NCBI GenBank assembly: GCA_964370635.1
Contig: CAYJJU010000010.1
Location: 32,378 to 96,377, forward strand
Length of the DNA stretch: 64,000 bases
Direction: 5' to 3'
Origin: SIG603 sp964370635
Lineage (GTDB): Bacteria > Bacillota > Clostridia > Oscillospirales > Acutalibacteraceae
The position numbers and the translations under genes were made by a program. Below are positions 35,233 to 44,867 of the stretch, in pieces. The notes below the pieces were generated by a model. It ran no database searches, was not told the DNA's origin, and worked only from the letters and a program-made list of their open reading frames with translations. Position 1 is the first letter of the stretch; each line of letters opens with the position of its first letter.

Positions 35233-36419
35233 GAATACTTATTGTTTCACAGTATTTTTATCCCGAAAATTTTCGCGTGAATAAACTTTGTCAAGAGCTT
35301 GTAGAGCGTGGCAACGAGGTCACGGTTTTGACGGGCTACCCACAGTATCCAAAGGGTGAAATTTATGATGGCTACGGGTTTGATATCCCCTATGATAAAA
35401 AGTGGAATGGCGCAAAAATAGAGCGTGTTAAAATGAAACCACGGGGAAAAACGGCCGTAGATTTACTTAAAAACTGCTATAGTTTTGTAAAAGAAGGTAA
35501 ACGCTGGGTCAAAAAATGTGAGGAAAAATTTGATGCCATATATGTGTTTGAAGTATCACCCGTGACGGTGGGTTTGCCTGCGGTTTATTATAAGAAAAAA
35601 TTTGGCACACCCATATTTTTTAATGTGCAGGATTTATGGCCTGAAAATGTTATTCATGTCTTAGGCGTTACAAATAAGATGGTCATAGCGGTAATAAATA
35701 AGATTGTCGATAAAATTTATAAAAACAGCGACAAGATTTTATGTGCCTCAAAAAGCTTTATTACACAGATAAAAAAACGTAAAGTAGAAGAGGATAAACT
35801 TGTTTATTGGCCTCAGTTTTGTGACATGCCTGATTTTGATACGATGAAAAAGCCTAAAGAGTTTAAAGAAAATAATTTTAATATTGTATACGCAGGAAAT
35901 ATAGGCTCTGCCCAAGGTTTGGATTTGCTAATAAATGTAATGCAAAAGGTAGACCGGGATGTAAGCTGTTATTTTGTCGGAAACGGCAGAGAAATTGACA
36001 GTTTAAAAGATAAAGTAAATGAATTTAAACTTAATGATAGGGTGCATTTTATAGGACAGCTCTCTGAGAGAGAGGCGAATGAATATGTCTATTTTGCCGA
36101 TGCTTCTTACATTTCGCTAATTGATAATTTTGTAATGGACATAACCGTTCCTGCAAAACTACAGACCTATCTTGCATGTGGCACGCCCATAATAGGCGCA
36201 GTAGGTGGCGAGAGCGCTAAGATAATAAAAGAGGCTAATGCAGGAGTGTGCAGTGAAAAAAATGTGGACTCGGTTTTAAATGCAATAAAGAAAATAAAGG
36301 CAAAGTCCTGCGAAGAAGCAGAAAAAATGAGAAAAGACGCCCAAAGCTACTTTTTGAAAAATTTTAATAAAGATAAACTCGTTGAAGAGCTCATAAATCT
36401 TATGAAAAAAGAAAGATAG
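35229..36419 (+). CDS. Glycosyltransferase family 4, WbuB-like (N-acetylfucosamine transferase)
   Basis: A 396-residue GT-B transferase. The start MRILIVSQYFYPENFRVNKL and TGYPQYPKGEIYDGY are the signature of WbuB-type L-N-acetylfucosaminyl transferases; IVYAGNIGSAQGLDLL begins the C-terminal domain. The assignment fits the CapE-F-G genes at 45698-49015 that make UDP-L-FucNAc. The start codon overlaps the previous stop. The donor assignment is inference supported by context. Confidence 0.83.
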   Translation: MRILIVSQYFYPENFRVNKLCQELVERGNEVTVLTGYPQYPKGEIYDGYGFDIPYDKKWNGAKIERVKMKPRGKTAVDLLKNCYSFVKEGKRWVKKCEEKFDAIYVFEVSPVTVGLPAVYYKKKFGTPIFFNVQDLWPENVIHVLGVTNKMVIAVINKIVDKIYKNSDKILCASKSFITQIKKRKVEEDKLVYWPQFCDMPDFDTMKKPKEFKENNFNIVYAGNIGSAQGLDLLINVMQKVDRDVSCYFVGNGREIDSLKDKVNEFKLNDRVHFIGQLSEREANEYVYFADASYISLIDNFVMDITVPAKLQTYLACGTPIIGAVGGESAKIIKEANAGVCSEKNVDSVLNAIKKIKAKSCEEAEKMRKDAQSYFLKNFNKDKLVEELINLMKKER

Positions 36420-36432
36420 GGGGGACTGCCCG

Positions 36433-37614
36433 ATGAAAATATTTGAAATAAATTCTGTTTGCGGAATAAAAAGCACAGGGCGAATTGTGTCTGACCTATA
36501 CGATGTGTTTACTCGGCACGGGCATGAATGTAAGGTGGCCTATGGCAGAGAGCTTCCACAAATTGTCCCTAACGAGCACGTTTACCGCATAGGTAACGAA
36601 AGTGATGTAAAACATCATGCACTGATGTCAAGAATTACAGATAAAACAGGGTTTTACTCAAAAACCGCGACGAAGCTTTTAATTACGAGGATAAAAAATT
36701 ATAACCCCGATGTGATACACCTTCACAATATTCACGGGTATTATATCAATATAGAAATATTATTTAATTATTTGAGAGAAGAGAAAAAGAAAGTCATCTG
36801 GACCCTACACGACTGCTGGCCGTTTACGGGGCACTGTGCTTATTTTGATTTTGTTGGCTGTGAAAAATGGAAAACCCAGTGCGCAGAATGTCCACAGAAA
36901 AAAGAATATCCACAAAGCGTTTTTTTAGACAATTCAAAAAGAAATTTCCAGCTGAAAAAACAGCTTTTTACAGGGCTTGATATCACCCTAGTCACGCCAA
37001 GTAATTGGCTAAAGGACATGGTAAAACAGTCTTTTTTAGGGGAGTATGATGTGGTAACAATAAATAACGGAATAGACTTAAGCGAATTTAAGCCTGCGAT
37101 ATCAGACTTTAGAAAAAGAAATAATTTGGCGGATAAAAAGATAGTTTTGGGAGTTGCAAGTATTTGGGACAGGCGAAAAGGTTTAAAGGATTTTATAAAA
37201 CTTTCAAAAATGCTTGATGATAAATACAAAATAGTGCTTGTCGGATTATCTGATGCCCAGCAAAAAGAAATTCCAAAAAATATTTTAGCTTTATCAAAAA
37301 CTGATAGCATAAGAGAGCTTGCCGAGATTTACACTGTGGCAGATGTTTTTGTAAATCCGACGTACGAGGACAATTTCCCCACGACAAATATAGAGGCACT
37401 TGCCTGTGGAACACCTGTTATTACCTATAAAACAGGAGGAAGCCCTGAGATTATAGATGAAAACTGCGGCATTGTCATAGAAAAAGGCGACATAAACGCA
37501 CTGCGTGACAGCCTTGATGAAGCCCAAAAATTTACAAAAGAAGACTGCATAAAACGCAGTGAAAGTTTCGACAAACATAAAAACTACCTAAAATATTTAG
37601 AAATTTTAAAATAG
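36433..37614 (+). CDS. Glycosyltransferase family 4
   Basis: A 393-residue GT-B enzyme. The N-terminus MKIFEINSVCGIKSTGRIV and the middle WTLHDCWPFTGHCAYFDFVGCEKW (with several cysteines, also CAECP) are typical of WcaC-like colanic acid transferases; NPTYEDNFPTTNIEALACGTPVITY is the C-terminal E-x7-E nucleotide-sugar motif. The cysteine cluster suggests a bound metal or disulfide. GGGGG precedes ATG. Confidence 0.85.
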   Translation: MKIFEINSVCGIKSTGRIVSDLYDVFTRHGHECKVAYGRELPQIVPNEHVYRIGNESDVKHHALMSRITDKTGFYSKTATKLLITRIKNYNPDVIHLHNIHGYYINIEILFNYLREEKKKVIWTLHDCWPFTGHCAYFDFVGCEKWKTQCAECPQKKEYPQSVFLDNSKRNFQLKKQLFTGLDITLVTPSNWLKDMVKQSFLGEYDVVTINNGIDLSEFKPAISDFRKRNNLADKKIVLGVASIWDRRKGLKDFIKLSKMLDDKYKIVLVGLSDAQQKEIPKNILALSKTDSIRELAEIYTVADVFVNPTYEDNFPTTNIEALACGTPVITYKTGGSPEIIDENCGIVIEKGDINALRDSLDEAQKFTKEDCIKRSESFDKHKNYLKYLEILK

Positions 37615-37627
37615 TACGAGGAAATTA

Positions 37628-38827
37628 ATGAGATATTTAATACTGATAATAGCAGCTGTTTTTTGCTTTACCAGATTTAAAAATAATAAAAATTTATTTA
37701 GATTTACCATGATATTTTATGGTGGTTTTTTATCTTTGCGCTTTGGACAAGGGCTTGACTATTTTTCGTACAGGTCGGCGTACGAACTTTATCAGCTTGA
37801 TATAGCATCAATTTTACAGGGGCAAAGCACGCAGGCCGTAAATTTTGATTTTGGCTATAACGTGCTTGTGGGAATATTTATTCAGTTTGGCATACCGTTT
37901 GAAGTGTTTATAGCATTTTTGAGCATTACAATGGTCATTTTGCTTTATAGGTTTGTTGTTAGGTATTCAAAAAACTACATGTTATCATTTTTAGTCATAT
38001 ATGCAAGTTATGGAATAGTCTTAATTGAATCGGCACTAAGGCAGGGCATAGCCTGTATTTTGCTCATCACCCTCGCAGTTCCGTTTTTAGAGGATAAAAA
38101 ATATGTAAGGGCGATAGCCGTCATGGGTGTAGCGCTTACTTTCCACGCAAGCAGTATAGTGTTTAGCATGGTTTTGCTACTGTACTATATTGAGCCTGTT
38201 TATGAGTTTGTTGTTAGAAATAGGCTTAAAATTATGATACTTGTCGCCGTTCCTGCAATACTTTTATTAAATGTTATGGGACTGCAAAGACTTGTAGACA
38301 TACTACCGCTTCCGTCATTTATAGAGTCAAGGCTTGTGCCGTATATATCCTTAACAGGTTATTCGGTAGTTGCGCTTGGATATAGGCTTATTATGTTTAC
38401 TGCAGTGGCATTTGCGATAAAGCTAACGGCTACAGATAGTGGAAGCCGAAAGCTTTTATATATTCTGGCAACGGGATATTTAATCTACTTTATGATAGCG
38501 CAAGTGCAGATACTCTCAAGAATAACCATGTATTTTGAAGTGATGGAAATTGTGCTTATTCCTGCAATTTTAGGCGGAAAATGGCGATTTAAATTCATGA
38601 GCTCTGCCTCTAAAAATAGGGTTTTAGGAATAATAACCGCAGGGTATGTAGCAGTGGTATCGGTGCTGTTTTTAAGCGATTTAAACTTCATCTGGAAAAC
38701 GGGTGCATATAAGACTTCTTATGTGCCGTATATTTCGCTGGCTAACAAAGAGGATATAGAAGAATTTATTGATAGCGACCAGAAGTTATATTTTAGAATA
38801 TATCTTGACTATGTAGAACAAAAATAA
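37628..38827 (+). CDS. EpsG/Wzy-like polysaccharide polymerase
   Basis: A 399-residue membrane protein with about ten helices. SLRFGQGLDYFSYRSAYELY after the second helix and SALRQGIACILLITLAVPFLEDKKYVRAI with FHASSIVF are the EpsG-family pattern. In a locus with a flippase and an initiating transferase it is the likely polymerase that joins repeat units at the outer membrane face. GAGG precedes ATG 37628. Confidence 0.83.
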   Translation: MRYLILIIAAVFCFTRFKNNKNLFRFTMIFYGGFLSLRFGQGLDYFSYRSAYELYQLDIASILQGQSTQAVNFDFGYNVLVGIFIQFGIPFEVFIAFLSITMVILLYRFVVRYSKNYMLSFLVIYASYGIVLIESALRQGIACILLITLAVPFLEDKKYVRAIAVMGVALTFHASSIVFSMVLLLYYIEPVYEFVVRNRLKIMILVAVPAILLLNVMGLQRLVDILPLPSFIESRLVPYISLTGYSVVALGYRLIMFTAVAFAIKLTATDSGSRKLLYILATGYLIYFMIAQVQILSRITMYFEVMEIVLIPAILGGKWRFKFMSSASKNRVLGIITAGYVAVVSVLFLSDLNFIWKTGAYKTSYVPYISLANKEDIEEFIDSDQKLYFRIYLDYVEQK

Positions 38828-38843
38828 AAAGAGAGTGAATGAA

Positions 38844-39848
38844 ATGGTATCAATTATTGTCCCTGTATATAACTGTGAAAAATATTTAATTAAATGTGTT
38901 GATAGTTTGAGGAATCAAACATATAAAAACTTGCAAATAATTTTGATAAACGACGGCTCTACAGATAATTCGCCCGAAATTTGTGATAGTATTGCGGAAA
39001 AAGATAGCCGTGTGGCGGTAATTCACAAAAAAAACGAAGGCGTTTCCGCTGCCAGAAATGACGGAATGAAATTTGCGCAAGGTGAGCACTTAATGTTTGT
39101 CGACAGCGATGACATGCTCTTGGAAAATGCCGTGGAAAAAGCGATTTTAGACATGTCGGACACAGTGGACTTAGTGACTTTTGGGCATAGGCAAATTGAT
39201 ACAAATGGGAATGTGTTGCTAGAAGAAAAATACGATGATTTATGCATAGGTATAGACAATTTCCGAAAAGATATTTGGCAGTATAGAGGTAAAATTTCAT
39301 ATAGCTGTATGAGGCTTTACAAGGCAGAAATAATAAACGGATTCAAAATAAGATATAATGAAAATATAAAATACTGTGAGGACACACTGTTTGTTTTAGA
39401 TTATTTGTCTAGGTGTAAGAACATAGATTTTTCATCGAATATAGGATATCTTTACTTAAGGCATCCAGAGCAAACAATTACAAGTTATATAGAAAATCAT
39501 TTTGAACAAGCCTTATTTGCACATAGGCAAATAAAAAAGTTCTGTGGTGATAAAGATATAAGCCAAAAAGAGGCAGAAGTTTTATTTTCGCTATTTTTCA
39601 ATGCACTGCTAAATTTATTTTTTGGTAAGTTGAAATTTGAATTTAGAATAAAAAAGATAAAAGAATATTTATCGACTGAGGAAATAAACACATCGATAAA
39701 AACTTTTAAGGGAACAGAAAGTAAAGGCTTGTTTGATAGGGCGCAAAATGCATTTAGAGTAATTTCAAAGACAAAAAACCCATATCTTATATATCTTACA
39801 GCAAAATTTTTGGTCTTTTTAAGAAATAAAGTTTTAGGAAAGGCATAA
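38844..39848 (+). CDS. Glycosyltransferase family 2
   Basis: A 334-residue GT-A transferase. MVSIIVPVYNCEKYLIKCVDSL opens the fold, INDGSTDNS follows, and FVDSDDMLL is the metal-binding DxD region; CEDTLFVLDYL is the family acceptor-side motif. ATG 38844 is used, with AAAGAGAG upstream; a GTG at 38835 is less well placed. It ends 4 bases before the next gene. Confidence 0.87.
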   Translation: MVSIIVPVYNCEKYLIKCVDSLRNQTYKNLQIILINDGSTDNSPEICDSIAEKDSRVAVIHKKNEGVSAARNDGMKFAQGEHLMFVDSDDMLLENAVEKAILDMSDTVDLVTFGHRQIDTNGNVLLEEKYDDLCIGIDNFRKDIWQYRGKISYSCMRLYKAEIINGFKIRYNENIKYCEDTLFVLDYLSRCKNIDFSSNIGYLYLRHPEQTITSYIENHFEQALFAHRQIKKFCGDKDISQKEAEVLFSLFFNALLNLFFGKLKFEFRIKKIKEYLSTEEINTSIKTFKGTESKGLFDRAQNAFRVISKTKNPYLIYLTAKFLVFLRNKVLGKA

Positions 39849-39852
39849 AAAA

Positions 39853-41103
39853 GTGAAAAAAATATTATTGATGACAGATTATTACTATCCAAAGCCATCT
39901 GCAAATGGCGTGTGTGTTTATGAAATTGCACAGGAATTAATCAGTAAAAATTATGAGGTGCATATTCTTTGCGTAAATAATGGGTTATCGGCCAAAGAAT
40001 ATATCCACGAAAACGCTTATGTGCACTCTGTTGCACAGGATAAAATATATTATCATTTAAATCGTGAAGAAAGTAAAACTGGGGTAGAGGCAAATGTAAA
40101 TTTGTTGAAACTTTGGACCTTGGTAAATAAGGCTAGGTTTTTATTAGAAACCTTACTTTATCCCGTTTCCCTACCAAAACTTGCGAGGAGATACTATAAT
40201 AAACTCGAACATTTACATAAAGAGCATGACTTTTTATTTTATCTTTCTATGTTTCGCCCCATACAAGCAGTGTATGCCGGTGTTAAATTAAAGCAAAAGT
40301 ATCCACAAATAAAACTTGCATATTACGCTCTAGACTCCATGACCAATAATATGGAAGCCGTTCACTTTAAAAGCTTTAAAGAAAAAAGAGATTATAAATA
40401 CGAAGAAAAAATTCATCAATACAGTGATGTGATTTTAAATTTAAAGTGCCACGAAAGGCATTATTTAGACAAAAAATTTGATAAATACAGACAAAAAATG
40501 CACACGGTGGATATACCCCTCATTAAAGAAAATACGAGTGGATACACGGGTGGGAATGAAAAAATAAGTGTAGTTTACTCAGGCACTTTATACCCTATAA
40601 GAAAGCCGGATTTTGCACTAAAATGCTTTTATCTCATTAATGATGTAGACTTTAGTTTAGACTTTTTTAGCAAGGGGAGCTGTGAAAGCACTATTGAAGA
40701 GTATCAAGATAAGACGCAGGGAAAAGTTAGGCGAAACGGTTATATACAAAGAGAAGAACTGCTTAAAATTATTGCAAGCTCTAATTTTCTTTTAAGTATT
40801 GGTAATGAAAATATGGAGGCTATACCGTCTAAAATTTTTGAGTATATGTCGACGCTTAAGCCAATTATTCACTTTTATAAAAATGACAATGACTCGTGTC
40901 TTCCATATTTAAAAGATTATCCACTTGCGCTTATGATAAAAGAAGATGAAAATAATATAGAAGAGATTTCAAGAGAAATTAAGAGCTTTATGAAAAGTTT
41001 TTGTGATAAGACAGTAACTTACGCCGAAATATTAGAAAAATTTGAAATGAATACGCCAAAATATACGGTGGATATTTTAGAAAATTTATTTAAGGGAGAA
41101 TGA
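39853..41103 (+). CDS. Glycosyltransferase, GT-B fold
   Basis: A 416-residue protein starting KKILLMTDYYYPKPSANGVCVYEIAQELISKNYEVHILCV, the usual GT4 N-terminal layout. The C-terminal half has VVYSGTLYPIRKPDFALK and SIGNENMEAIPSKIFEYMSTLKPIIHF, where E-x7-E is replaced by a K-I-F-E-Y-M-S variant. The start is GTG 39853; AGGAAAGG lies about 10 bases upstream in the end of the previous gene. The sugar is unknown. Confidence 0.8.
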   Translation: MKKILLMTDYYYPKPSANGVCVYEIAQELISKNYEVHILCVNNGLSAKEYIHENAYVHSVAQDKIYYHLNREESKTGVEANVNLLKLWTLVNKARFLLETLLYPVSLPKLARRYYNKLEHLHKEHDFLFYLSMFRPIQAVYAGVKLKQKYPQIKLAYYALDSMTNNMEAVHFKSFKEKRDYKYEEKIHQYSDVILNLKCHERHYLDKKFDKYRQKMHTVDIPLIKENTSGYTGGNEKISVVYSGTLYPIRKPDFALKCFYLINDVDFSLDFFSKGSCESTIEEYQDKTQGKVRRNGYIQREELLKIIASSNFLLSIGNENMEAIPSKIFEYMSTLKPIIHFYKNDNDSCLPYLKDYPLALMIKEDENNIEEISREIKSFMKSFCDKTVTYAEILEKFEMNTPKYTVDILENLFKGE

Positions 41104-41111
41104 TTTTTAAT

Positions 41112-42347
41112 ATGAAAATATTATGGTTATGTAATATGATGCTTCCGCATATTGCAAAGCATTTAAAACTTGCGGCGTCGCCGCTTGGCGGTTGGCTTAC
41201 TGGCATGGCAAATGGACTTATAAGAGATAAGTTTTGTGAGCTATTTGTGCTTTTTCCAAACGGGGAGCACAGCATAAGTGGCAGCACGGAAAAGATGAAG
41301 TATTATGGTTTTAAAAAAAGTGAAACGCAAAGTCAGTTTGAACTTATACTTAAAAAAGAAAAACCTGATTTAGTCCATATTTTTGGCACGGAATACTCTC
41401 ATACTTTAGACATGGTAAACGCCTGTGAAAAATTAAATTTACTCGATAAAACCGTGATAAATATACAGGGACTTGTGAGCGTTTATGAAAGTCATTACTA
41501 TGCAAATTTGCCAAACAAGGCGGTACGAGCCTCTACATTTAGAGATGTAGTTAGACAGGATAATATAAAAAAACAGGCAAAAAAATTTGGAGTGCGAGGA
41601 AAAGCCGAGGTTGAGGCACTTAAAAAAGCAAAACATGTAATAGGCAGGACAGATTGGGATAAGGCCTGCACCATGCAAATTAACTCAAAACTTAAATACC
41701 ATTTTTGTAACGAAACTTTGCGTGACAGCTTTTATGAAAACGAGTGGGATATAGGAAGCTGTGAGCGTTTTTCAATCTTTTTAAGTCAGGCACAGTACCC
41801 GATAAAGGGTTTTCACAATATGCTTTTGGCCATGCCTAAAATTTTGGAAAGTTTTCCAAAGGCACATATTTATGTGACAGGGAAAAGTCCTCTAAATGTG
41901 AGTGGTGTTGCAAAACTTAAAGAGACGTATTATAATAAATATTTAGGAAAACTTATAAAAGACAATAATTTGACCGATAAAATTACATTTTTGGGCGCAC
42001 TTTCCGAAGCGGAAATATGCGATAGGTTTTTAAAAAGCCATGTCTTTGTGTCGGCTTCGTCTATTGAAAATTCCCCAAATTCCGTTGGTGAGGCAATGAT
42101 TTTAGGTGTGCCTACAGTGTCATCTCATGTAGGAGGAGTCTCGAATATGTTGATACATGAAAAAGACGGCTTTTTATATCAAGCCGACGCACCATATATG
42201 CTTGCATATTATGTGTGTGAAATATTTAGTGACACGATTTTAGCAAGCAATTTTTCGGAAAATTCAAAAAAACATGCAAGAATTACCCATGATAGAGAAA
42301 TTAATTTAGAGAGAATAAAGGAAATATATAAGGGGCTTTTACAATGA
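41112..42347 (+). CDS. Glycosyltransferase family 4
   Basis: A 411-residue GT-B enzyme. Translation from 41112 gives MKILWLCNMMLP, the usual start of this family; the ATG at 41100 is nearly fused to AAGGGAG. LAASPLGGWLTGMANGL is the N-terminal acceptor loop, and SSIENSPNSVGEAMILGVPTVSSHVGGVSNML the C-terminal donor motif. It overlaps the next gene by 4 bases. The role is repeat-unit assembly; specificity is unknown. Confidence 0.83.
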   Translation: MKILWLCNMMLPHIAKHLKLAASPLGGWLTGMANGLIRDKFCELFVLFPNGEHSISGSTEKMKYYGFKKSETQSQFELILKKEKPDLVHIFGTEYSHTLDMVNACEKLNLLDKTVINIQGLVSVYESHYYANLPNKAVRASTFRDVVRQDNIKKQAKKFGVRGKAEVEALKKAKHVIGRTDWDKACTMQINSKLKYHFCNETLRDSFYENEWDIGSCERFSIFLSQAQYPIKGFHNMLLAMPKILESFPKAHIYVTGKSPLNVSGVAKLKETYYNKYLGKLIKDNNLTDKITFLGALSEAEICDRFLKSHVFVSASSIENSPNSVGEAMILGVPTVSSHVGGVSNMLIHEKDGFLYQADAPYMLAYYVCEIFSDTILASNFSENSKKHARITHDREINLERIKEIYKGLLQ

Positions 42348-43528
42348 CAATAACGTTCTACTCGAATTTTTTAAACCACCACCAATTGCCATTTTGTCTT
42401 GAAATGGTGAAGCGGACAGATAACAATTTCATATTTGTCGCCACAAGTCCCATCAATAAAGAGCGATTAGACCTAGGATATGAAGACATGAATAAAAAAT
42501 ATCCTTTTGTACTCACGGCATATGACAGCAAGGAAAATGAAGATAAAGCCATGAAACTGGCGTTAGAAAGCGATGTAATAATTCACGGCTCGGCGCCAGA
42601 GGGATATATTACTCAGCGTATGAAAACAGGCAAGTTAACTTTTCGTTATTCAGAACGAATTTATAAACGTGGTGTATGGCGTGCCTTTCACCCTCGTGCG
42701 ATTAAAGCAGTGAGAGACAAGCATACCAAGTATAAAAATGATAGGCTTTATATGTTGTGTGCAAGCGCATATACGGCAGGTGATTTTGCCATATTGAATG
42801 CGTATAAAAAAAAGTGTTATAAATGGGGCTATTTTCCTCAAATTATACAGTGTGACATAGATAAGCTTATAAAAGAAAAAGAAGATGATAAAATAAATTT
42901 GCTATGGTGTGCAAGGTTTATTGACTGGAAACATCCTGAAAAAGCGATTCAGGTTGCAAAGAGGCTTAAGGACGATGGATATGACTTCCGCCTTAATATG
43001 ATAGGCATAGGGACACTTTATGAGCAAATAAAGTCTCAAATAAATGAGATGTCGCTACAAAATGAAGTAACGCTTTTAGGCGCAATGACGCAAGAAAAAG
43101 TGCGTGAATACATGGGAAAAGCAAATATTTTCCTTTTTACTTCCGATTATAATGAGGGCTGGGGTGCAGTGCTAAATGAAGCAATGAACAGTGCCTGTGC
43201 AGTAGTTGCGAGCCATGCAATAGGGGCTGTGCCGTATCTTATTGAAAATGAAAAGAACGGGCATATTTATAAAAATAATGACAATGAAGATTTATATGTC
43301 AAGGTCAAGAAATTTATGGATAGCAAAAACTTAAGGCAATATTGTGGGAAAAATGCATATTCAAGTTTGAAAAATATATGGAATGCAAAAAGCGCTAGTG
43401 AAAATTTGATAAAACTTTGCGCACACCTGCTTTATGGAGAAGAATTTGACATAAAAGAAGGGCCTTGCAGTAGAGAAGAAGGCATACCTCAAAGGAAAAT
43501 GTATAAAAGTATAGTAAAAAGGTGTTGA
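42344..43528 (+). CDS. Glycosyltransferase family 4
   Basis: A 394-residue GT-B enzyme. The N-terminus ITFYSNFLNHHQLPFC is common in capsule transferases of Firmicutes; FTSDYNEGWGAVLNEAMNSACAVVASHAIGAVPYLI is the C-terminal donor-binding motif. It ends with a basic tail. The start overlaps the previous stop (ATGA), giving translational coupling in a run of consecutive transferase genes. Confidence 0.85.
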   Translation: MTITFYSNFLNHHQLPFCLEMVKRTDNNFIFVATSPINKERLDLGYEDMNKKYPFVLTAYDSKENEDKAMKLALESDVIIHGSAPEGYITQRMKTGKLTFRYSERIYKRGVWRAFHPRAIKAVRDKHTKYKNDRLYMLCASAYTAGDFAILNAYKKKCYKWGYFPQIIQCDIDKLIKEKEDDKINLLWCARFIDWKHPEKAIQVAKRLKDDGYDFRLNMIGIGTLYEQIKSQINEMSLQNEVTLLGAMTQEKVREYMGKANIFLFTSDYNEGWGAVLNEAMNSACAVVASHAIGAVPYLIENEKNGHIYKNNDNEDLYVKVKKFMDSKNLRQYCGKNAYSSLKNIWNAKSASENLIKLCAHLLYGEEFDIKEGPCSREEGIPQRKMYKSIVKRC

Positions 43529-43533
43529 TATAA

Positions 43534-44844
43534 ATTAAAAAGAAATTTTTGGCAAATACAGGCTGGATAATGTTCAGTAAGCTTTCGCAGATGATAATAT
43601 CACTAATTGTAGGTAGCATAAGTGCCAGATATCTGGGTACTTCAAACTATGGTGTTTTAGCGTATTCACTTTCAATTGTTATATTTTTTACGTCGTTTTC
43701 CACACTTGGACAAAATGATACTATAATTAAGAATATCAACGATAACCCAGATGAAGAAGGAAAAGTTGTAGGCTCTGTTTTGGTAATGAGACTGGTTTCA
43801 AGCTTTTTTTGCATATTTGCAACTACACTGGTAGCGTTTATATTGGAACCCGATAACCCTTTGGTAATATTACTCACATTTTTACAGTCCTTTTCGCTTT
43901 TATTTAATGTGTTTGAAGTGATAACTTATTGGTTTCAAAGCAAATTGCAATCAAAATATCCGAGCATTATAGCTTTTATAGGGTATCTAATTATGATGCT
44001 TTATAAAATTTTGCTTATAGTTTTTGGGGCAGATGTAATTTGGTTTGCTTTGTCCGCTACACTTGATTATGTAATAATTGCGGCATTGCTTTTGTTTTCT
44101 TATAAGAAAAAAGCAACGCAAAAACTAGGTTTTTCAAAAGAGCTTTCAAAGACTATGTTAAAAACGGGAGCGCCTTTTATTTTATCCGGCCTTATGGTGG
44201 CCTTATATGGTCAAATGGATAAAATAATGCTTGGCCAAATGATGAACGAAGAAGCTGTAGGGTATTACACGGCTGCTGTGAATATTTGCTCTATGTGGCC
44301 GTTTATTCTAAGTGCAATAATAGTTTCGGCAAACCCTGTTATAATATCACTTAAGGATACAGATGAAAAGGCATATCAAAAAAGGATGAAGCAGCTTTAT
44401 GCTACAATTGTTTATATAAGTATTTTTGTATCGATATGCATTACAATTTTTGCAGATTTAATCATTTATATTTTGTACGGACAAGAGTTCATGCCTGCTG
44501 CAATGGCACTTAGAATTATCACATGGTACACGGTATTTGCCTATATAGGAGTTGCAAAAACAACATGGCTTATTTGTGAGAATAAACATTCGTATATTAA
44601 AATTTTAACTTTTAGTGGTGCGATTGCAAACTTAGTTTTAAACCTTGTATTAATTCCACCCATTGGAATAGTGGGTGCATCGATTGCCACACTTATTACT
44701 CAGGTAATAACTAACTTTGTAGTGCCACTTGTAATTCCTGCGCTTAGGGAAGATGCAAAAAACATTGTAGACGCATTCTTGTTTAGAGATGTGGTAGACA
44801 AGGCGACTATTAAGGCTGTTTTAAATAAAATCAGAAGAAGATAG
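43534..44844 (+). CDS. Oligosaccharide flippase (Wzx/MATE-type), probable ATT start
   Basis: A 436-residue membrane protein with about 12-14 helices of the polysaccharide transporter family (IVGSISARYLGTSNYGVLAY, YGQMDKIMLGQMMNEEAVGYYTAA). No ATG or GTG is available at the family start. From ATT 43534 the frame reads KKKFLANTGWIMF, matching the usual N-terminus, and AAAGGTG (43518-43524) is 9 bases upstream. The TTG at 43549 has no ribosome binding site. It would flip lipid-linked repeat units to the outer face. Confidence 0.85.
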   Translation: MKKKFLANTGWIMFSKLSQMIISLIVGSISARYLGTSNYGVLAYSLSIVIFFTSFSTLGQNDTIIKNINDNPDEEGKVVGSVLVMRLVSSFFCIFATTLVAFILEPDNPLVILLTFLQSFSLLFNVFEVITYWFQSKLQSKYPSIIAFIGYLIMMLYKILLIVFGADVIWFALSATLDYVIIAALLLFSYKKKATQKLGFSKELSKTMLKTGAPFILSGLMVALYGQMDKIMLGQMMNEEAVGYYTAAVNICSMWPFILSAIIVSANPVIISLKDTDEKAYQKRMKQLYATIVYISIFVSICITIFADLIIYILYGQEFMPAAMALRIITWYTVFAYIGVAKTTWLICENKHSYIKILTFSGAIANLVLNLVLIPPIGIVGASIATLITQVITNFVVPLVIPALREDAKNIVDAFLFRDVVDKATIKAVLNKIRRR

Positions 44845-44867
44845 AGTTTTTGTGATGAGGGGAAAAT

